DNA of 64,000 bases from Hetaerina americana (taxonomy: Eukaryota; Arthropoda; Insecta; Odonata; Calopterygidae). Shown piece after piece: positions 24,487 through 37,842 of this stretch. Under the pieces are notes generated by a model. It did not search any database. It was not told where the DNA came from and was given only the letters and a program-made list of their open reading frames with translations. Every line of letters starts with the position of its first letter. The first letter of the stretch is position 1. The DNA lies in NCBI GenBank assembly GCA_022747635.1, contig JAKTNV010000077.1:1490501-1554500 (forward strand), given 5' to 3'. A program made the translations under genes and the position numbers.

Positions 24487-24795
24487 TTTTTATATCTACA
24501 TTCGAAATAAGACCTCGGAAACTTAGGGTGTTTTTTACGATTTTTTACGATTTCTTACGATTGGAATCCAAGGGGAAAAGGCACTTTGTATGGTGAAATG
24601 AGAAAAATTAAAAATTCTATAAAGGGTATTAATGCCTTTAGAACACCTCAAGCATTTTACCAAAAATAAGAATGACATTTTTTGCATATTTTTATGTAAA
24701 ATCTACACAATTAAAAGAGATGAAATATTTCCCATACTTAAATTTTACGTAATTCTTTTGAAATGGAGCATTGATTCTGGGTTTTTAGTTTTATA
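24487..24795 (-). repeat. AT-rich spacer S10 (inverted partner of S6)
   Basis: Contains GACCTCGGAAACTTAGGG, three ACGATTT(C/T)TTACGATT-like repeats at about 24535-24562, CCAAGGGGAAAAGGCAC, ATGGTGAAATGAG and GAACACCTCAAGCATTTTAC. It is followed by a reversed hexamer patch, as S6 is in mirror image. Confidence 0.88.
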
Positions 24796-24925
24796 TGGAA
24801 GGTATATTGAAAAGGATGCGAATCCGGAAATGGATACAGATGCGGATACGTACAATGATGCGGATGCCGAAAAGGATGTTGATACGGAAGCAAATACGGA
24901 TGCCAATGCGGATACTGATTTATAC
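24796..24925 (+). repeat. Reversed hexamer patch next to spacer S10
   Basis: GGATAC-oriented hexamers (AATCCGGAAATGGATACAG onward) inside a GTATCC domain. Mirror image of the patch at 13440-13559. Confidence 0.9.
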
Positions 24926-25654
24926 CCGCATTCATATTCGTATGAGCATACGTTTTGGTATCGGCAGCCGTATCCGTTTCCACATCCGTATCCGTATCAA
25001 CACCTGCATCCGCACTTACTTCCGTATCTGAATCGGTATCTCCATCGGTAAATGCCTCCGCATCCGTTTCCGTAAACGGGTGCGCATTCCTCTAAATTTT
25101 CGCATCCGCATCCTTATGCAAATCATTATCTGCATCTGCATCCATATCGGTTTCCGTATCCGAATCGGCATCCGAATTCTTATCCGCTTCCGTATCCGTA
25201 TCTTTATTCGCATTTGGATCAGCCACCTCAATTCCTACCATACAATCCGTATCCATAATTTCCTCAATATCCGCATCTGAATCCGTATATGCATCATAAT
25301 CCGCATACGTATCCAACCCCGTATTCATCGTTTCATTCATACCCTTCACCTCTTAAGCGCCCTGATCTAGTTTATCATCCATATCCGTTTCCGTATTCTT
25401 ATATGAATTCGATTCCGTAAAGTAATCCGCATGATTAATCGTATCTGTATCCGTATACGCATCTGCATCCACATCCTTATTTGCATCAGCATCCGAATCC
25501 ATATCCGAAATTCAGATCAATTTCCGCATCTAATTCATCTATCTGTTCATCTATTCATTTAATCTGTCTGCCATCCGTATGAGTAACCACATCCGTATCC
25601 TCATCTGTATCAATATCCTTGTTCTCTTTCGCGTCCGCGTTCCGTATCAGTTAT

Positions 25655-25828
25655 AGCATCCATTGTCCAAGGAGGGTAAATGGCATTTTCACGGAGAAAT
25701 TAGAAAAGTTCAAATTCTAAAAATGGATTATATGCCATTAAACACCCCAATCATTTACTCAGAAACAAAAGAAATATTTTTGCATAATTTTCCGTTTTGT
25801 GTCTACCTTTACAATGTTTACGTTTCCG
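25655..25828 (-). repeat. AT-rich spacer S11 (inverted partner of S5)
   Basis: Begins CCAAGGAGGGTAAATGGCAT and continues with CACGGAGAAATTAG, AAAAATGGATTATATGCC and ACACCCCAATCATTTACTC. Near 25800-25828 it keeps one GTGTCTACCTTTACAATG copy where S5 has several. Confidence 0.87.
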
Positions 25829-26469
25829 CATTTGCCGTATCTGATTTCGCATCCGTTTATTTATCCGCATCAAAACCTGCTTTTATATCCGCCACTTTAT
25901 CTTTTTCCGCAACCTCATCCTTGTGCGCATCCATATTCTCATCCGCATCCATATTCGAATCCGTATCCGCATCCGTATACGAATTTGTTTCCGCATCCGT
26001 ATTCGCTACTTAATGCGTACCGGCTTTCGCATACGTATCCGCATCCGCATTCACATCTGTATTCGCATCCGTATTTAAATCCGTGTTCTAATCCGGGGCA
26101 GTTTCCATATCCTTATTTACTTCTTTTTCCGCAGCGTTATCCGCATTTACGTATGTATCCGAATCCGCATCTGTGTCCGCAGTTGTTGCATCATAAGTAT
26201 CAGTATCCGTATGAGCACTCGTATCCGCATCCCTATCCGCATCTAAATCTACATCCGTATTCACATATGTGTCCGTATCTGCATCGGATTAAGCATCCAT
26301 ATACGAATCCGTATCCACATGCGTTTCTGTATCTGTATTTAGTTCCGTATCCACTATGCGTTCATATCTGTGTCCGCATGCGTGTGCGCATTCGTATTTC
26401 AATCCGTATCCAAATCCGTATTTGCACCAAAGTCTCCATCCTTATCAGCTTTTGTATCCGTATCAGCAT

Positions 26470-26655
26470 CAATATTCCATGGGAGGAATGGTACTTCTCA
26501 AGGTGAAATGAGAAAAAATCGAATTTCTAAAATGGATTTTATGCCTTGAAAACACCTCAATCATTTACTTTAAAACAAAAGAATGACGTCTTTTCATAAT
26601 TTAAACACCTTTACAATGTTTACAATGCACACGTTTACAATTTTAACGTTTCCAC
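26470..26655 (-). repeat. AT-rich spacer S12 (inverted partner of S4)
   Basis: Contains CCATGGGAGGAATGGTAC, CAAGGTGAAATGAGAAAAAA, GAAAACACCTCAATCATTTA and AAAGAATGACGTC. It ends in CACCTTTACAATGTTTACAA, the complement of the small GTAAAC/GTAAAGGT repeats of S4. Confidence 0.88.
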
Positions 26656-29600
26656 ATGAGTATCTGATCTCGCATCCGTAAGCTCATTCGCATAAAAATT
26701 CGTTTCGGTATCCGCATCGGTATCTTGTGCCGCAACCCCATCCTCATGCGTATCCGCATATTCATCCGTTTCCACATTCGCATTTGTGTCCGCATCCGTA
26801 ATTGTTTCCACATAAACATTTTATTTTGCATCCGTTTATTTAATCGCATCAAAATTGGCTTCTTCATCCACTTCGGTATCCTCTTTTGCATCCATATCCG
26901 TATAAATATCCGTATCGGCATTCACATTCGTACCCGTATCCTTATCCGCATCGGTATCCCTATCCGCATACGCATCCACATACGTAACCGCATCCGTATC
27001 TGACTCCTCCAAATCCCGCAACCGAATTTGAATCCATATTCGAATTAGAATCATAATCCAAAACCGAATGTGTAACAGCATTTAGATCGATTTCCAAATC
27101 CGAATTCAAATCTGTTTGGCATCTCTATCCGCATCCGTATCCGAATCCTTTTCCCATTCGTTACGAATCAGCATCCATATTCTTATCCGGATCCGCATCT
27201 GCATCTCTATTCGCATCAGCATCCGTTTCGCATCCGCATCAGTATCTTCATCCATATCCGTATCAATTTCTCCATACATATCCCCATCGGCATCCTTCTC
27301 TGCATTAGTATCCGCATTCATATCAACCTAGGTATCCGTATCTCCATTCAAATTCTTGTCCGCATCCTTATCTGTATTTGAATTCAAATCCACATCTGTA
27401 TCCGTATTCGTTTCGTATCTGTTTTCCCATCAGAAGTCATTCCATATTCGTATCCATATCCACAATCGTATCCATATCCATATCTCAATCGGTATCTTCC
27501 TCCGCATCTGTATATGTATCCGTACCCGCATTCAAATCCGCATCCGCATCTGTATATGTATCCGTATCCGCATTCAAATCCGCATCCACATTAGTTTCTG
27601 TACCTCCATAGGGTTCTGCATTTGCATACCAAACAGCGTCCTTATCCTCATCTACATATTTTCCGCATCCTTATTCTTAGCCGAATCCATTACCGTAACC
27701 GTGTCTGCATATGTATACATAACCGCAGCTGTATCTGCATTCGTAAACGTAACCGCTTCTGTATCCGCATAAGTAACTTATTCAGAATCCTCAACCGCAT
27801 CCACATTTGCATCCCTCCACATCCATATACTTTTCCACACCATAATCTGATTAACATCCGTATCCTCATCCGCATCCAATTTCGTATCTGCATCGGTATT
27901 CCCATCTCCGTTTATATCCGCATTTGCATCCGTTTCAGCATCCGCATTCGCATCCTTATCCTAATCCGTATCCGCATCGGTATCTTGTTCCACAACCCCA
28001 TCCTTATGCTAATACGCATACTCTTCCGCATTCACATTCGCATTTGTGTCCGCATCAGTATCCGTTTCCAAATCAGTATTTGATTTTGCATCCGTATATC
28101 GCATTCGCATCAAAATTGGCTTCGTTATCCGCATCGGTATCCTCTTTTGCATCCATACCCGCATATGTATCCGTATCGGCATTCACTCTCGTATCCGTAT
28201 CGGCATTCACATCCGTATCCGTATCCTCATCTGCGTCGGTATCTGTATCCGTATACGCATACGCCTCTGTATTCCATCCACATACGTAACCGCATACGTA
28301 TCCGTCTCCTTATCTGCATCCATTTTCCAATCCGTATCCGCCTCCAAATGCGTAACGGCATTTGCGACCGTATCCACATTGAAATCTGTATCCGCATCCG
28401 CATTGGCATCCATATCCCCTCCCGTGTCCTAATCCTTGTCCGTTTTCATATCCTTTTACATCCGTATCCGCATCGCTATCCGCATCCGTATTTGTATCCG
28501 TATCCACATCAGTAGCTGCATTTATACCCAAATCCGTATCAGTATCCGTAAAAGCACCCGTATACGCATCCGTATCCAAATTCACATTCGTATCCGTATA
28601 TGTATTCGTATCTGCGTCGATGTCCGCATCCGTATACAAATCTGCATCCGAATCGTTATCCGTTTCCAAATATACACACGCCTCCTCATCGGTTTCCATA
28701 TCCGCATGCGTATTCGTATGCGCATTCAGATCCGTATCCGCTATGCATTCACATCTGTGTCCGCATCCGTATTTTAATCCGTATGCGACTTTGTATTTAC
28801 ATCCGAGTCCCTATTTGTATCGGCTTCTGTATACGTATCATCATCCGTATTCCTATCAAAACGCTAAACGGAATCCGTATCTTCTGCCGTATCAGCATCT
28901 GCTTCCGCACCCGGTTCCGCATCAGCATCCGTATTTAAAATTTCATACGTATACAAATCCACATCCATATCCGTATCCAAATGGGAATCCATATCAGCTT
29001 CGGTATGCGTATCCGCATTAGTATTCGCATCTGTTTCTGTATTCCGATTGGTATCCGCAACCTCATCCCCAACCGTATTTGATATGACTTCCTCATCCGA
29101 AGCCGTATCAAAATCTACATCATTATTCGCATCGGAATCCGTATCCGCCTTAGGAGCCACATTAGTACTTGCACCCGTATCTAAACCCTTATTTGTCTTC
29201 GCATCCGAATCCACCACATCTTCCGCATTTCCATCTGGTTTCGCATCCGTATCCTATTCCGCATTATAAATCGTATCTACATTTAAGTCCGTATAAAAAT
29301 CAGCATCCGTATCTTTTGCTTAATTTTAATAAATTTCCACATCCGAATTAACATCTCTGGCATTCGTATCCGCATTCGTTTACGCATCCGTATCCGTGTC
29401 TTAATCTATGTCTGTTTTTGTTTCCTCATCAGAATTCCCATCCGTATCCATATTGCTATCCGCATCCGCATATGTAGCCGTATCCGCATCAGTGTCCGCA
29501 TTTGTCGCGTCATCTATATCAGTATCGTTATCAGCATCCGTATCCGCATCCTTATCCGTATCCAAACACTTATCCGAATCCGCATGTTTCTGTATATGTG

Positions 29601-30061
29601 TCGATTTCCAGATCCGCGTACGAATCTTAATTTGCATCAGTATTTGTTTCTAAATCTGTATTCGTATAGCTATCTGTTTCTGTATCCGAATCCGCTTGCG
29701 TATCCGTGTCCGCTTTCAAAACCGTATCCGCTGCGCATTCACACCTGTGTCCGCATCCGCAGGCGTATTTAAATCGGTATCCGAATCCGTATTGGCATCT
29801 GTGTCGCAATCCGTATCCGCTTCTTATCCGTATCAGCAATTGTATCCCTATACAAATGCGTATCCGAATCCGTATCTGCATATGCATCCGTATCCGTATC
29901 CACATCCGTATTTGTATCCATATATGAATCCATATCCGCATTGATATCCGTATCTGCAACAGTTTCCGCATTCGTATCTGTATTTTCATTTGTATCCACA
30001 TCCGCATCCCAAACGGAATTCGCATCCAAATTGGCATTTATATTTCTATCCGTATCCGTTT

Positions 30062-30255
30062 CCTTTCCATGTCCGTTTCCAATTCTATATCCGAATTCGC
30101 CTCCCTATCTGCAACGTTAGACGCATCAGTAAATGTGTCCGTATCGCATCCGTATAAAAATTTGCATTCAATTTTATATCCTTTTCCGTTTCCTTTTCCG
30201 TTTCCATTTCCAATTCCATATCTGAATTCGCCTCTCTATCTGCATCGCTAGACGC
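30062..30255 (-). repeat. Local ~128-bp duplication in the left arm
   Basis: TTTCCAATTC(T/C)ATATC, GAATTCGCCTC.CTATCTGCA and TAGACGCAT occur twice in the same order, at about 30075-30126 and 30204-30255. The right-arm counterpart near 8190-8260 has one copy, which explains the ~128-bp change in arm register here. Confidence 0.88.
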
Positions 30256-31997
30256 ATATATGTCTGACGTATATATGTATTCGTATCTGCATCAGGGACC
30301 CCAATTTTCACGTTATTCATATCAGCACCTGTATCCGCATTCGTATCCGTATCCAAATCCGCATCTTAATCCGCATATGTATCCGTATCTGCGTGTATAC
30401 CTGCATCCGTATATGAACCTGTATCCTAATATGAGTCGGTTTCAGAGCCTGCATCCGTATCGGCAATGGTTTCCGTGTAAGAATCCGAATGCGTATCCGT
30501 ACAGTATCCGCATCAGCATCCGCATCCGTATCCGAACCCGATTCGTATTCGAATCCGGATCCGCCACCTCTTCCGCATTCATATCTGGTTCCGAATCCGT
30601 ATTCGTTCCGCTTCCGGATCTACATCCGCTTACGTATCGTAATCCATATCCGTATATAAATTCACATTTGTATCCTAATCTGCATGATAAATACCATCTG
30701 TATCCGCATCTGTATTCCGGATTTATATCCGCTTCCGTATCGAAATCCGTATCCGTTTATAATGTCACTCCAGTATCCTAATCCGCATGATAAATCCCAT
30801 CTGTATCCGCATCCGTATCTGAATCCGCATTCTGATCAATTTACTCGTCCAAATTAAAATCTGTCTGGCATCCGAATCCGCATCCATATCCGTGTCCTAA
30901 TTTCTGAGCATTGCCGTATGAATATCCGAATTCCCCCCCAAGTTCGCATCCGCATATGTATCCGTATCCGAATTCGTTTCCGTGTACCAAACCGTATCCG
31001 TATCCGCATATGTATCCGTATCTGCGTCGGCATCCGCATCCGAATACGAATCTGCATATGCATCGGTATCCGTTTCCTAATCTGCATCCGCATCCACTTG
31101 GGATTCCGTATCCGAGTCCGCATGCGTATCCGTATCCGCATTCACATCCGATACGCTAAGTATTCATATCTGCATAATGCGCATAATAAATCGCATCTGT
31201 ATACACATCCGTTTTCAAATTCGCATCCGTATCTGCATCCACATCCTTATTGGCATCAGGTTCCCTATCCGTATCCGCATTCATATCCATTTTCACATCT
31301 GAATTCATATGTCTCTGCAAGCCGTATCCTCATCCGTATCCGCATACGTATCCTCATCCGTATCCGCATAGGTATACTCATAAGAATCCGCATCCGTGTT
31401 GGCTTCCAGGTCCACTTCCGTAATTTTAACAGCATCCATATTACTATCCACAACGTATCTGAATACGTATTCGTACCCGCATCAGCATCCGTATCCGCAA
31501 TGGCATCCATTTTCGTATCCACTTCCGTGCCCACATCGGTATCCGTATCCATTTCCTCATCCATATCCGCATCAGTATCCACATCCGTATAAGCATCGGA
31601 ATCGGCATTAGCGTCCATATCCGCATCGTTTTCCGTTTCCAAGACACATCCTGATTCGTATCCGTAACCGCATTGATATCCGCTTTCGTATCCGCATCCG
31701 TATCCATATCCTTATCTGCATCCACAAGTGCAACTGTATCCATATCTGAATCCGCCCTAGCATCCCCATTTATATCCGCATACTTAACCATATCCGCATC
31801 CTAATACGTATCCCCATTGCCGTCTATATTATCTAATTTTTCCTTTTCCGCATCCTCAACCCTATTCGCATCCGTATCCACTTTCGCATCTGAATCTACA
31901 TTTACATCAGTATCTTCTTCCGCTATCATTTCCGCATCCGTTTCCGCATGCACGCCGGTATCCGCATCCGTATCTGCATCCGTATCCACATTCGTAT

Positions 31998-32315
31998 TAG
32001 CACCTTCGAAACCTTTTGGTGTTATTTTTTACGATTTATTACGATTGGAAGCCAAGGGGGCTGGCACTTTTCATGGTGAAATGATAAAAATTAAAAATTC
32101 TAAAAATGGAAGTAATTAATGCCTTTAGAATATCTCAAGCATTCACTCACTTACTTTACCTTACATTTAAATAGAAAGACCTTTTTTGCATATCTTTGGT
32201 ATATTGTACACATTTAATAGAGATGAAATTTTTGACCTAATTATTTTCTTCGTTATTTTTGGTCATGTAGCATAAATTCTGGGTTTCTTGTTTTAAATGA
32301 TAATATATGTTGTAA
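31998..32315 (-). repeat. AT-rich spacer S13 (inverted partner of S3)
   Basis: Begins AGCACCTTCGAAACCTTTTG and holds CCAAGGGGGCTGGCAC, ATGGTGAAATGATAAAAA, GAATATCTCAAGCATTCAC and TTGCATATCTTTGG. A reversed hexamer patch follows at 32316-32430. Confidence 0.9.
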
Positions 32316-32430
32316 AGGATACGAACCCGGAAATGGATACCGATGCGCAAACATACAATGATGAGGATGCCGATAAGGATTTTGATATGGAAGCGGATAC
32401 GGATATTAATGTAGTAATGCTGATTTTTAC
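32316..32430 (+). repeat. Reversed hexamer patch next to spacer S13
   Basis: GGATAC-oriented patch beginning near AAGGATACGAACCCGGAAAT, inside a GTATCC domain. Mirror image of 6036-6129. Confidence 0.9.
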
Positions 32431-33832
32431 CCGCATTCGTATCCGTAACAGCATACGTATTGTTATCGTTATCGGCATCCGTATCCGTTTCCACATTCGT
32501 ATCCGTATCAACATTCGCATCAGCAGCTGCATCTGCATCAACATCCGTATCTGCATTCGTATCCACTTCGGTTTATGCATCCGCATCCGTTTACGTGTCC
32601 GCATACCTATCTATATTCGCAACCGCATCCACATTCGTACGAGAATCTGTATATGCATCCGCATCTGCAAATATATCCGTCTCCGTATCCGAATTGGCAT
32701 CCAAATTCATATCCGCATCCTTATCTGTATCGGTATCGGCATTTGTATCGTAACCCCTGTCCGTATCCGCATTTGCATCCGTATTCACCTCCGTATACGT
32801 ATACGTTTCCCTAACCATATCGGCATTTCACCAATACACACATCCGCGTATCTGCATGCGAATTTCCATCCGTATCCGTATGCAAATCTATATCCATATC
32901 CGTATCTGCATTCACATCCGTAATAAAAACCGAAGTTTTATATCTATCATCATCCGTATCTCCCTCCTTGTCCGAATCCGTATTGGCCTCCGTGTCCGAA
33001 TCCGTATCCGTGTTCATTCCGTATCTGCATCGGCATTTACATCCGCATCCCTATCCACATCCGTGTACGAAACCGCATCGGAATCTGCTTTCGCATCAAT
33101 ATCTTATCCGCTTCCGCATCCGTTTCCCCATCAGTATCCCCATCCGTATACGAAACCGCATTTGTATCCACATCCGTATCCTTTTTCGGACATTCCTGCT
33201 TATCTACTTTCAGAGACATTTCCAAATAAAAATTCATATCCGTACCTGTTTCCGTATCGGCATCCGTATCCGCATCCGTGTGCGCATCTTTATCCACATC
33301 TTATTCCATATTTGCTTCCGTTTATCCATCCAAAACAGTACTCGCATCCATATCAGCATCTAAATAGCATCTGCATCTGCCTCTGTATCCGTATCCGCAT
33401 CCACATCGGTATCTGTATCAACATCCGTATCCGTAACCATATCCAAATCGGTATCCGTGTCTGGATCAGTTTGTGCATTCGTATCCGCTTTATAACCGTA
33501 TCAACATTTGCATCCGCATATACTAACGAATCCATTTTCGCGTCGACATCCACATTCGTATGCGTATCAGCATATGTATCCACATGCGCATCCTTATTCG
33601 TATCCTCATCCGTAACCGAATCCGTATCCGTACCTGCATCGGTATCCGCATCGGTTTCCGTATTCTTAAGAGATTTCGTGTCCGCAACATCAGCCGAATC
33701 TTTATCCGCATCCGTATCAGTTTTCGCATCCGGATATGTATCAGCATCCGCATCTATTTCCGTATCCGCATTAGCATCAGTATAAGCATGCGCATTCGCG
33801 TTTGTATCCGCATCCGTACCCACATACGAATC

Positions 33833-34069
33833 AACACCCTCGAAACCTTTTTGTGGGAGCTTTTACAATCTTTTATTCAAATTTCAATCAAAGGGGGGTT
33901 ATGGCACTTTTTACGTTGAAAGGGGAAAAAAATTTATTCTAAAAATTGATTATTTGCTTTAAGAACACCTCAATTATATACTCTTAAGCATAAGAATGAC
34001 GTTTTTGCATATTTTTCGGGTGAATGTACACTTTTAAAATGTTTAAAACGGTTCCAAATAAGTACGTGA
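33833..34069 (-). repeat. AT-rich spacer S14 (second copy of S1)
   Basis: Same length and sequence as 616-852 as far as I could compare. Its inverted partner is 37606-37842, across loop 1. Confidence 0.9.
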
Positions 34070-34207
34070 TTTCGCATCCATATTCTCATCGTCATCCGAA
34101 TTAAAATTTGTATCCGCATCGGTATCGCCATCTACATTTACATCCGCATTCGCATCCATATACGCATCCGTGACCTAATCCGTTTCCTTTTCCGTATTCA
34201 TTTCCTT

Positions 34208-37200
34208 CTTTGTATTCCCATCCATATCCAAAACGCTATCCACTACCGCATTTCTATCCTAATCCCCATTAGTGTCCGCATTTGTACACGTCTCCGTTTC
34301 GGCATCCGTATCCGTATCTAAACCCGCATCCGTAGCCGCATATATATCCGTGTCTGCTTTGGTATTCGCATCCGTATAAAGATCTGTATCCGCATCGATG
34401 ACCGTTTCGAAGTATGCGTCCGTATTTCCATCGGCTTCCGTATCCATATCCGCATTCGTATCCGTCGCCGCATTAAGATCCGTATCCACTACGCATTCAC
34501 ATCTGTCTTCGCATCCGAATCCGCATCCATATCAAAAACCGTATCCGAATCCTTTTTAGCATGAGTATCCGTTCCTGTATCCGTATCAGTATTCCCATTC
34601 CTATCTAAAACCGTATCCACATCCGAATCCGCATTCTTATCAGCCTCTGCATCCGCATTCGTTTCCGCATCAGAATCCATATTAAAATCCAGATAAGTAT
34701 TCATATCATCATCCGTATCAATATGCGCATCCAGATCCGCATCTTTATTCGCATCCGTATCCGCAAGCTTATCTGTACCCCCATCGGTATCTGCATCCGC
34801 ATCTCTAAACGAATCCGTATCCGTATTCGCATCCTAATCCGCAGCCGCGTCCATTACCGCATTCGCATCCGTCTAAGCATCTAAATTTCTCCCGTCTCTT
34901 TTTCCGCATCGGTATCGGCACCCGTATCCACAACCGCGTCTGTATCTTCATCCACATACGTAACCGCATCCGTATCCGTCTACTTTTACGCATTCGTTTC
35001 CGCATCAGTTATCCGCTTCGGAATGCGTACATGAATTCATATCCGTATACGCATCCGCTTTCACATCTGTGTTCGCATCCGCATCCGCATCTGTATTAAC
35101 ATCCGTGTCCTAACCCATGTGCGTTTCGTATTCGTTTCCATTTCGGTATTTCCCTCCGTATCCGCATCGCTATCAGCATCCGCGTTTGTATCCGTATCCG
35201 CATCAGTGTCCACATTTGTACCCGCTTCTGTATAAGTATCCTTATCATCAAGCGCATCCTTATCCCTATCCTAATCCGCATCTTAATCCGCATATGTATC
35301 CGGTTCTTCGCCGGTTTTCTCATCCGTATCCGCATTTGGATCTGTATGCAAATCTACATCCGTATCCGCATGAGTACCCGTATCCGCATTCAAATCCATA
35401 TGAGCTATGTATTCACATATGTACCCACATCCGCATCTGTACCCAAATTTGTATCCGAATCAGTATTCACACCCGTGTCCCAATCCGTAAACGCTTCAGT
35501 ATTCACATCAGGATCCGTAATTTTATCCATATCCGTATTCGCATCCGTATCTACATCCGCATCAGCATCTGCATCCTTATCCGTTTCAAAATATACATTT
35601 AAATTATATCCAAATTCGTTTACACAACCGTATCCGTATCCATATGAGCATGAATATACGCAGCGGTATCAGCATCCGCATCTGTATCCGTATCCGTATC
35701 CGTATTTTAATCAGTATCTGCCACCTCATACGCCTCCGCATCCGAAATGGAATTGAAATGCGTATCAGTACAACATCCGATCCATAATTTAATCAATATC
35801 CACATCGGAATTCGTTATTGCATAAGTGCCCGCATCCGTTTAAGAACCCGTATTCGCATCTATATCCGCCACCTCTTCTATATCTACATCTGGTTCCGCA
35901 TCCGTGTCCGTTTCCGCATCCGGATCTGCATCCGCATCCGTATCAAGATCCGTTTCCAAATATATATTCCCATTCGTGTCTGTATCCGCATCCAAATTGG
36001 CATCAAATCTGTGACTGTATCCGCATCCGTATAGGCATCGATATCCGTGTCCGCCTTAACATCCGTTTCTTCTGCAGGAATCGAATCGGTTTCACATCCA
36101 TTTCCACATTCCTATCCATATCCGTACCCGTACTGTTATCTGCATTCGTGTCCATAACCATATCTGGATTCGTATCAGCATCCGTATTTGCATTCGCATC
36201 CGTGTCTGCTTCCTCATCCGCATCCACATTCGCATCTTGCTCCGCATTCGTATCCATTTCCGCATCCGGGTATTCATCCGGATTCGCCTCTGTATCAGCA
36301 TCATAATCTCCATCCGTAACCGTATCTACATTCACAACCTCATCCTAATTCCCTTCCGAATTACCAAATGTATCCATATCAATTGCCGCATCCGTATCCA
36401 CATTCGTATTCACATCCGGAACTGCATCCATCTTTGCGTCCATATCCGTACCCGCTTATGCATGCGCATTCGCATCGGTATCAGCGTATTAATCTTAACC
36501 GTATCTTCAGCCGAACCCGTATTGGCATCGGTATCCATACCCGTAACACATCCGTACTAAATTGGCATTCGTATCCGCATCCTGATCCGCTTCCGCACCC
36601 GCATCAGCATCCATATTTCTATCCACATCCATATCTGCCTCCGTATTCGTATCCACATCCACATCACCATTCGTATCAGTGTCAGCATCCTTTTTCGCAT
36701 CCACGTCCATATCAATATTTTTTTTCCTCATACATATCCGCATCGGAATCCGTATCCGTAACAAAATCCATAACACCAATCGCATCCCTGTCCGCAACAC
36801 TTTCCGTATTTGCATCCGTATCCACACCCGTATCTGTTTCCCCATCAGAGGTCGTTCTGCACCCGTAATTATTTCCGCATACTTGTTCTTATCCGTATCC
36901 CCATCGATATCTGCATCCGCACCTGTGTACGTATCCGTATTCGCAACCGAATCCGTACCCTTATCGGTTTCTGTATCTACATAGGTGTCCGTATCTGTAT
37001 CGGATTCTGCATCCGTATCCGGATCCGTATACGTATCCCTATCCGCAACCATTTATATATCCGTATCCGAATTAGCATTGGAATTTGCATCCGTATCCGC
37101 ATTCGCATCCGAATATGTATCCACATTTGTATCCGTATCCACATCATTAACCTTTTTTGTATCCATATTTTCATCTGTATCCGCAACCGTATCCAGCCCA

Positions 37201-37467
37201 GTGACCCCATTGGAATCAGTATCCGCGTCAGTATCTGCGTTCGCAATTTCATCTGCACCCCAATCCGCATCTGATTACATAACCGCTTCCTTTTGCAAAT
37301 CTACATAGAATCCGCATCCTCATACTTATCCTTATCCGTTTCCGTAACCGAAACCACATCTGTATACGTAACAGCGTCCATATTTGCATTCGTATACGTA
37401 ACCGCTTGTTTATCCGCTTGTGCAATTAGTTCCGCATCTTTATCCGCATCCGTTTCCGCGAATGGAA
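34208..37467 (-). repeat. Loop 1, copy 2
   Basis: Second copy of 991-4232. It is 18 bp longer, because an insertion at about 37370-37387 separates a duplicated GTATACGTA motif. Confidence 0.9.
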
Positions 37468-37605
37468 AAGGAAACGAATACGGAAAAGGAAACGGATTAG
37501 GTCACGGATGCGTATATAGATGCGAATGCGGATGTAAATGTAGATGGCGATACCGATGCGGATACAAAGTTTAATTAGGATGAAGATGAGAATATGGATG
37601 CGAAA

Positions 37606-37842
37606 TTAGGTACTTATTTGGAACCGTTTTAAACATTTTAAAAGTGTACATTTACCCGAAAAATATGCAAAAACGTCATTCTTATAATTAAGAGTATATA
37701 ATTGAGGTGTTCTTAAAGCAAATAATCAATTTTTAGAATAAATTTTTTTCCCGTTTCAACGTAAAAAGTGCCATAACCCCCCTTTGATTGAAATTTGAAT
37801 AAAATATTGTAAAAGCTCCCACAAAAAGGTTTCGAGGGTGTT
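37606..37842 (+). repeat. AT-rich spacer S15 (second copy of S2)
   Basis: Direct copy of 4371-4607 (offset 33235), including AGTATATAATTGAGGTG and AAGTGCCATAACCCCCC. Confidence 0.9.

Larger units (their letters stand above)
1..29460. repeat. 33.2-kb direct repeat, copy 1 (aligned part)
   Basis: This stretch is repeated in the same orientation from 33218 to the end of the window. The offset is 33217 bp for 1 to about 4150, 33235 bp to about 10850, 33236 bp to about 18060, 33238 bp to about 20090, 33232 bp to about 22515, then 33233 bp. Position 1 aligns with 33218 and position 29460 with 64000. The sequence between 29461 and 33217 completes the unit, so the unit length is about 33.2 kb. The phase is arbitrary because the window starts inside a left arm. 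Confidence 0.96.
22426..34207 (-). repeat. Left arm of giant inverted repeat
   Basis: This arm pairs in inverted orientation with both right arms: 4233-21102 across loop 2, and 37468-54334 across loop 1, where paired positions sum to about 71675-71677 near the loop. It is about 5 kb shorter than the right arm. Its 141-bp tandem block at 22986-23380 abuts, at about 22976-22986, sequence that in the right arm lies 4 kb further away. The inner end, near 34207, is a TTTCC-rich stretch that matches the right-arm start at 37468. Confidence 0.92.
22426..37467 (-). repeat. GATRCG hexamer satellite, GTATCC orientation, domain 3
   Basis: Hexamers read GTATCC/GCATCC on the plus strand from the truncated spacer at 22426-22568 to the switch at 37467. 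The domain is a left arm (22426-34207) followed by the second copy of loop 1 (34208-37467). It contains spacers at about 24487, 25655, 26470, 31998 and 33833, with reversed patches at 24796-24925 and 32316-32430. The array at 26656-31997 is the longest spacer-free stretch. It mirrors 6449-11667 but carries an extra local duplication of about 128 bp near 30062-30255. The longest open frame of the window, 309 codons at 32856-33785, is hexamer translation (Ile-Arg, Tyr-Pro-His-Pro and Ser-Ala-Ser-Val blocks joined by small phase changes) and is not called a gene. Confidence 0.95.

Noticed and set aside
32856..33785. Longest open frame, 309 codons, as a possible gene
   Set aside because: It is hexamer translation (Ile-Arg, Tyr-Pro-His-Pro and Ser-Ala-Ser-Val blocks) joined by small phase shifts. 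All other frames here are also open, and no start context, domain or non-repetitive segment supports it.
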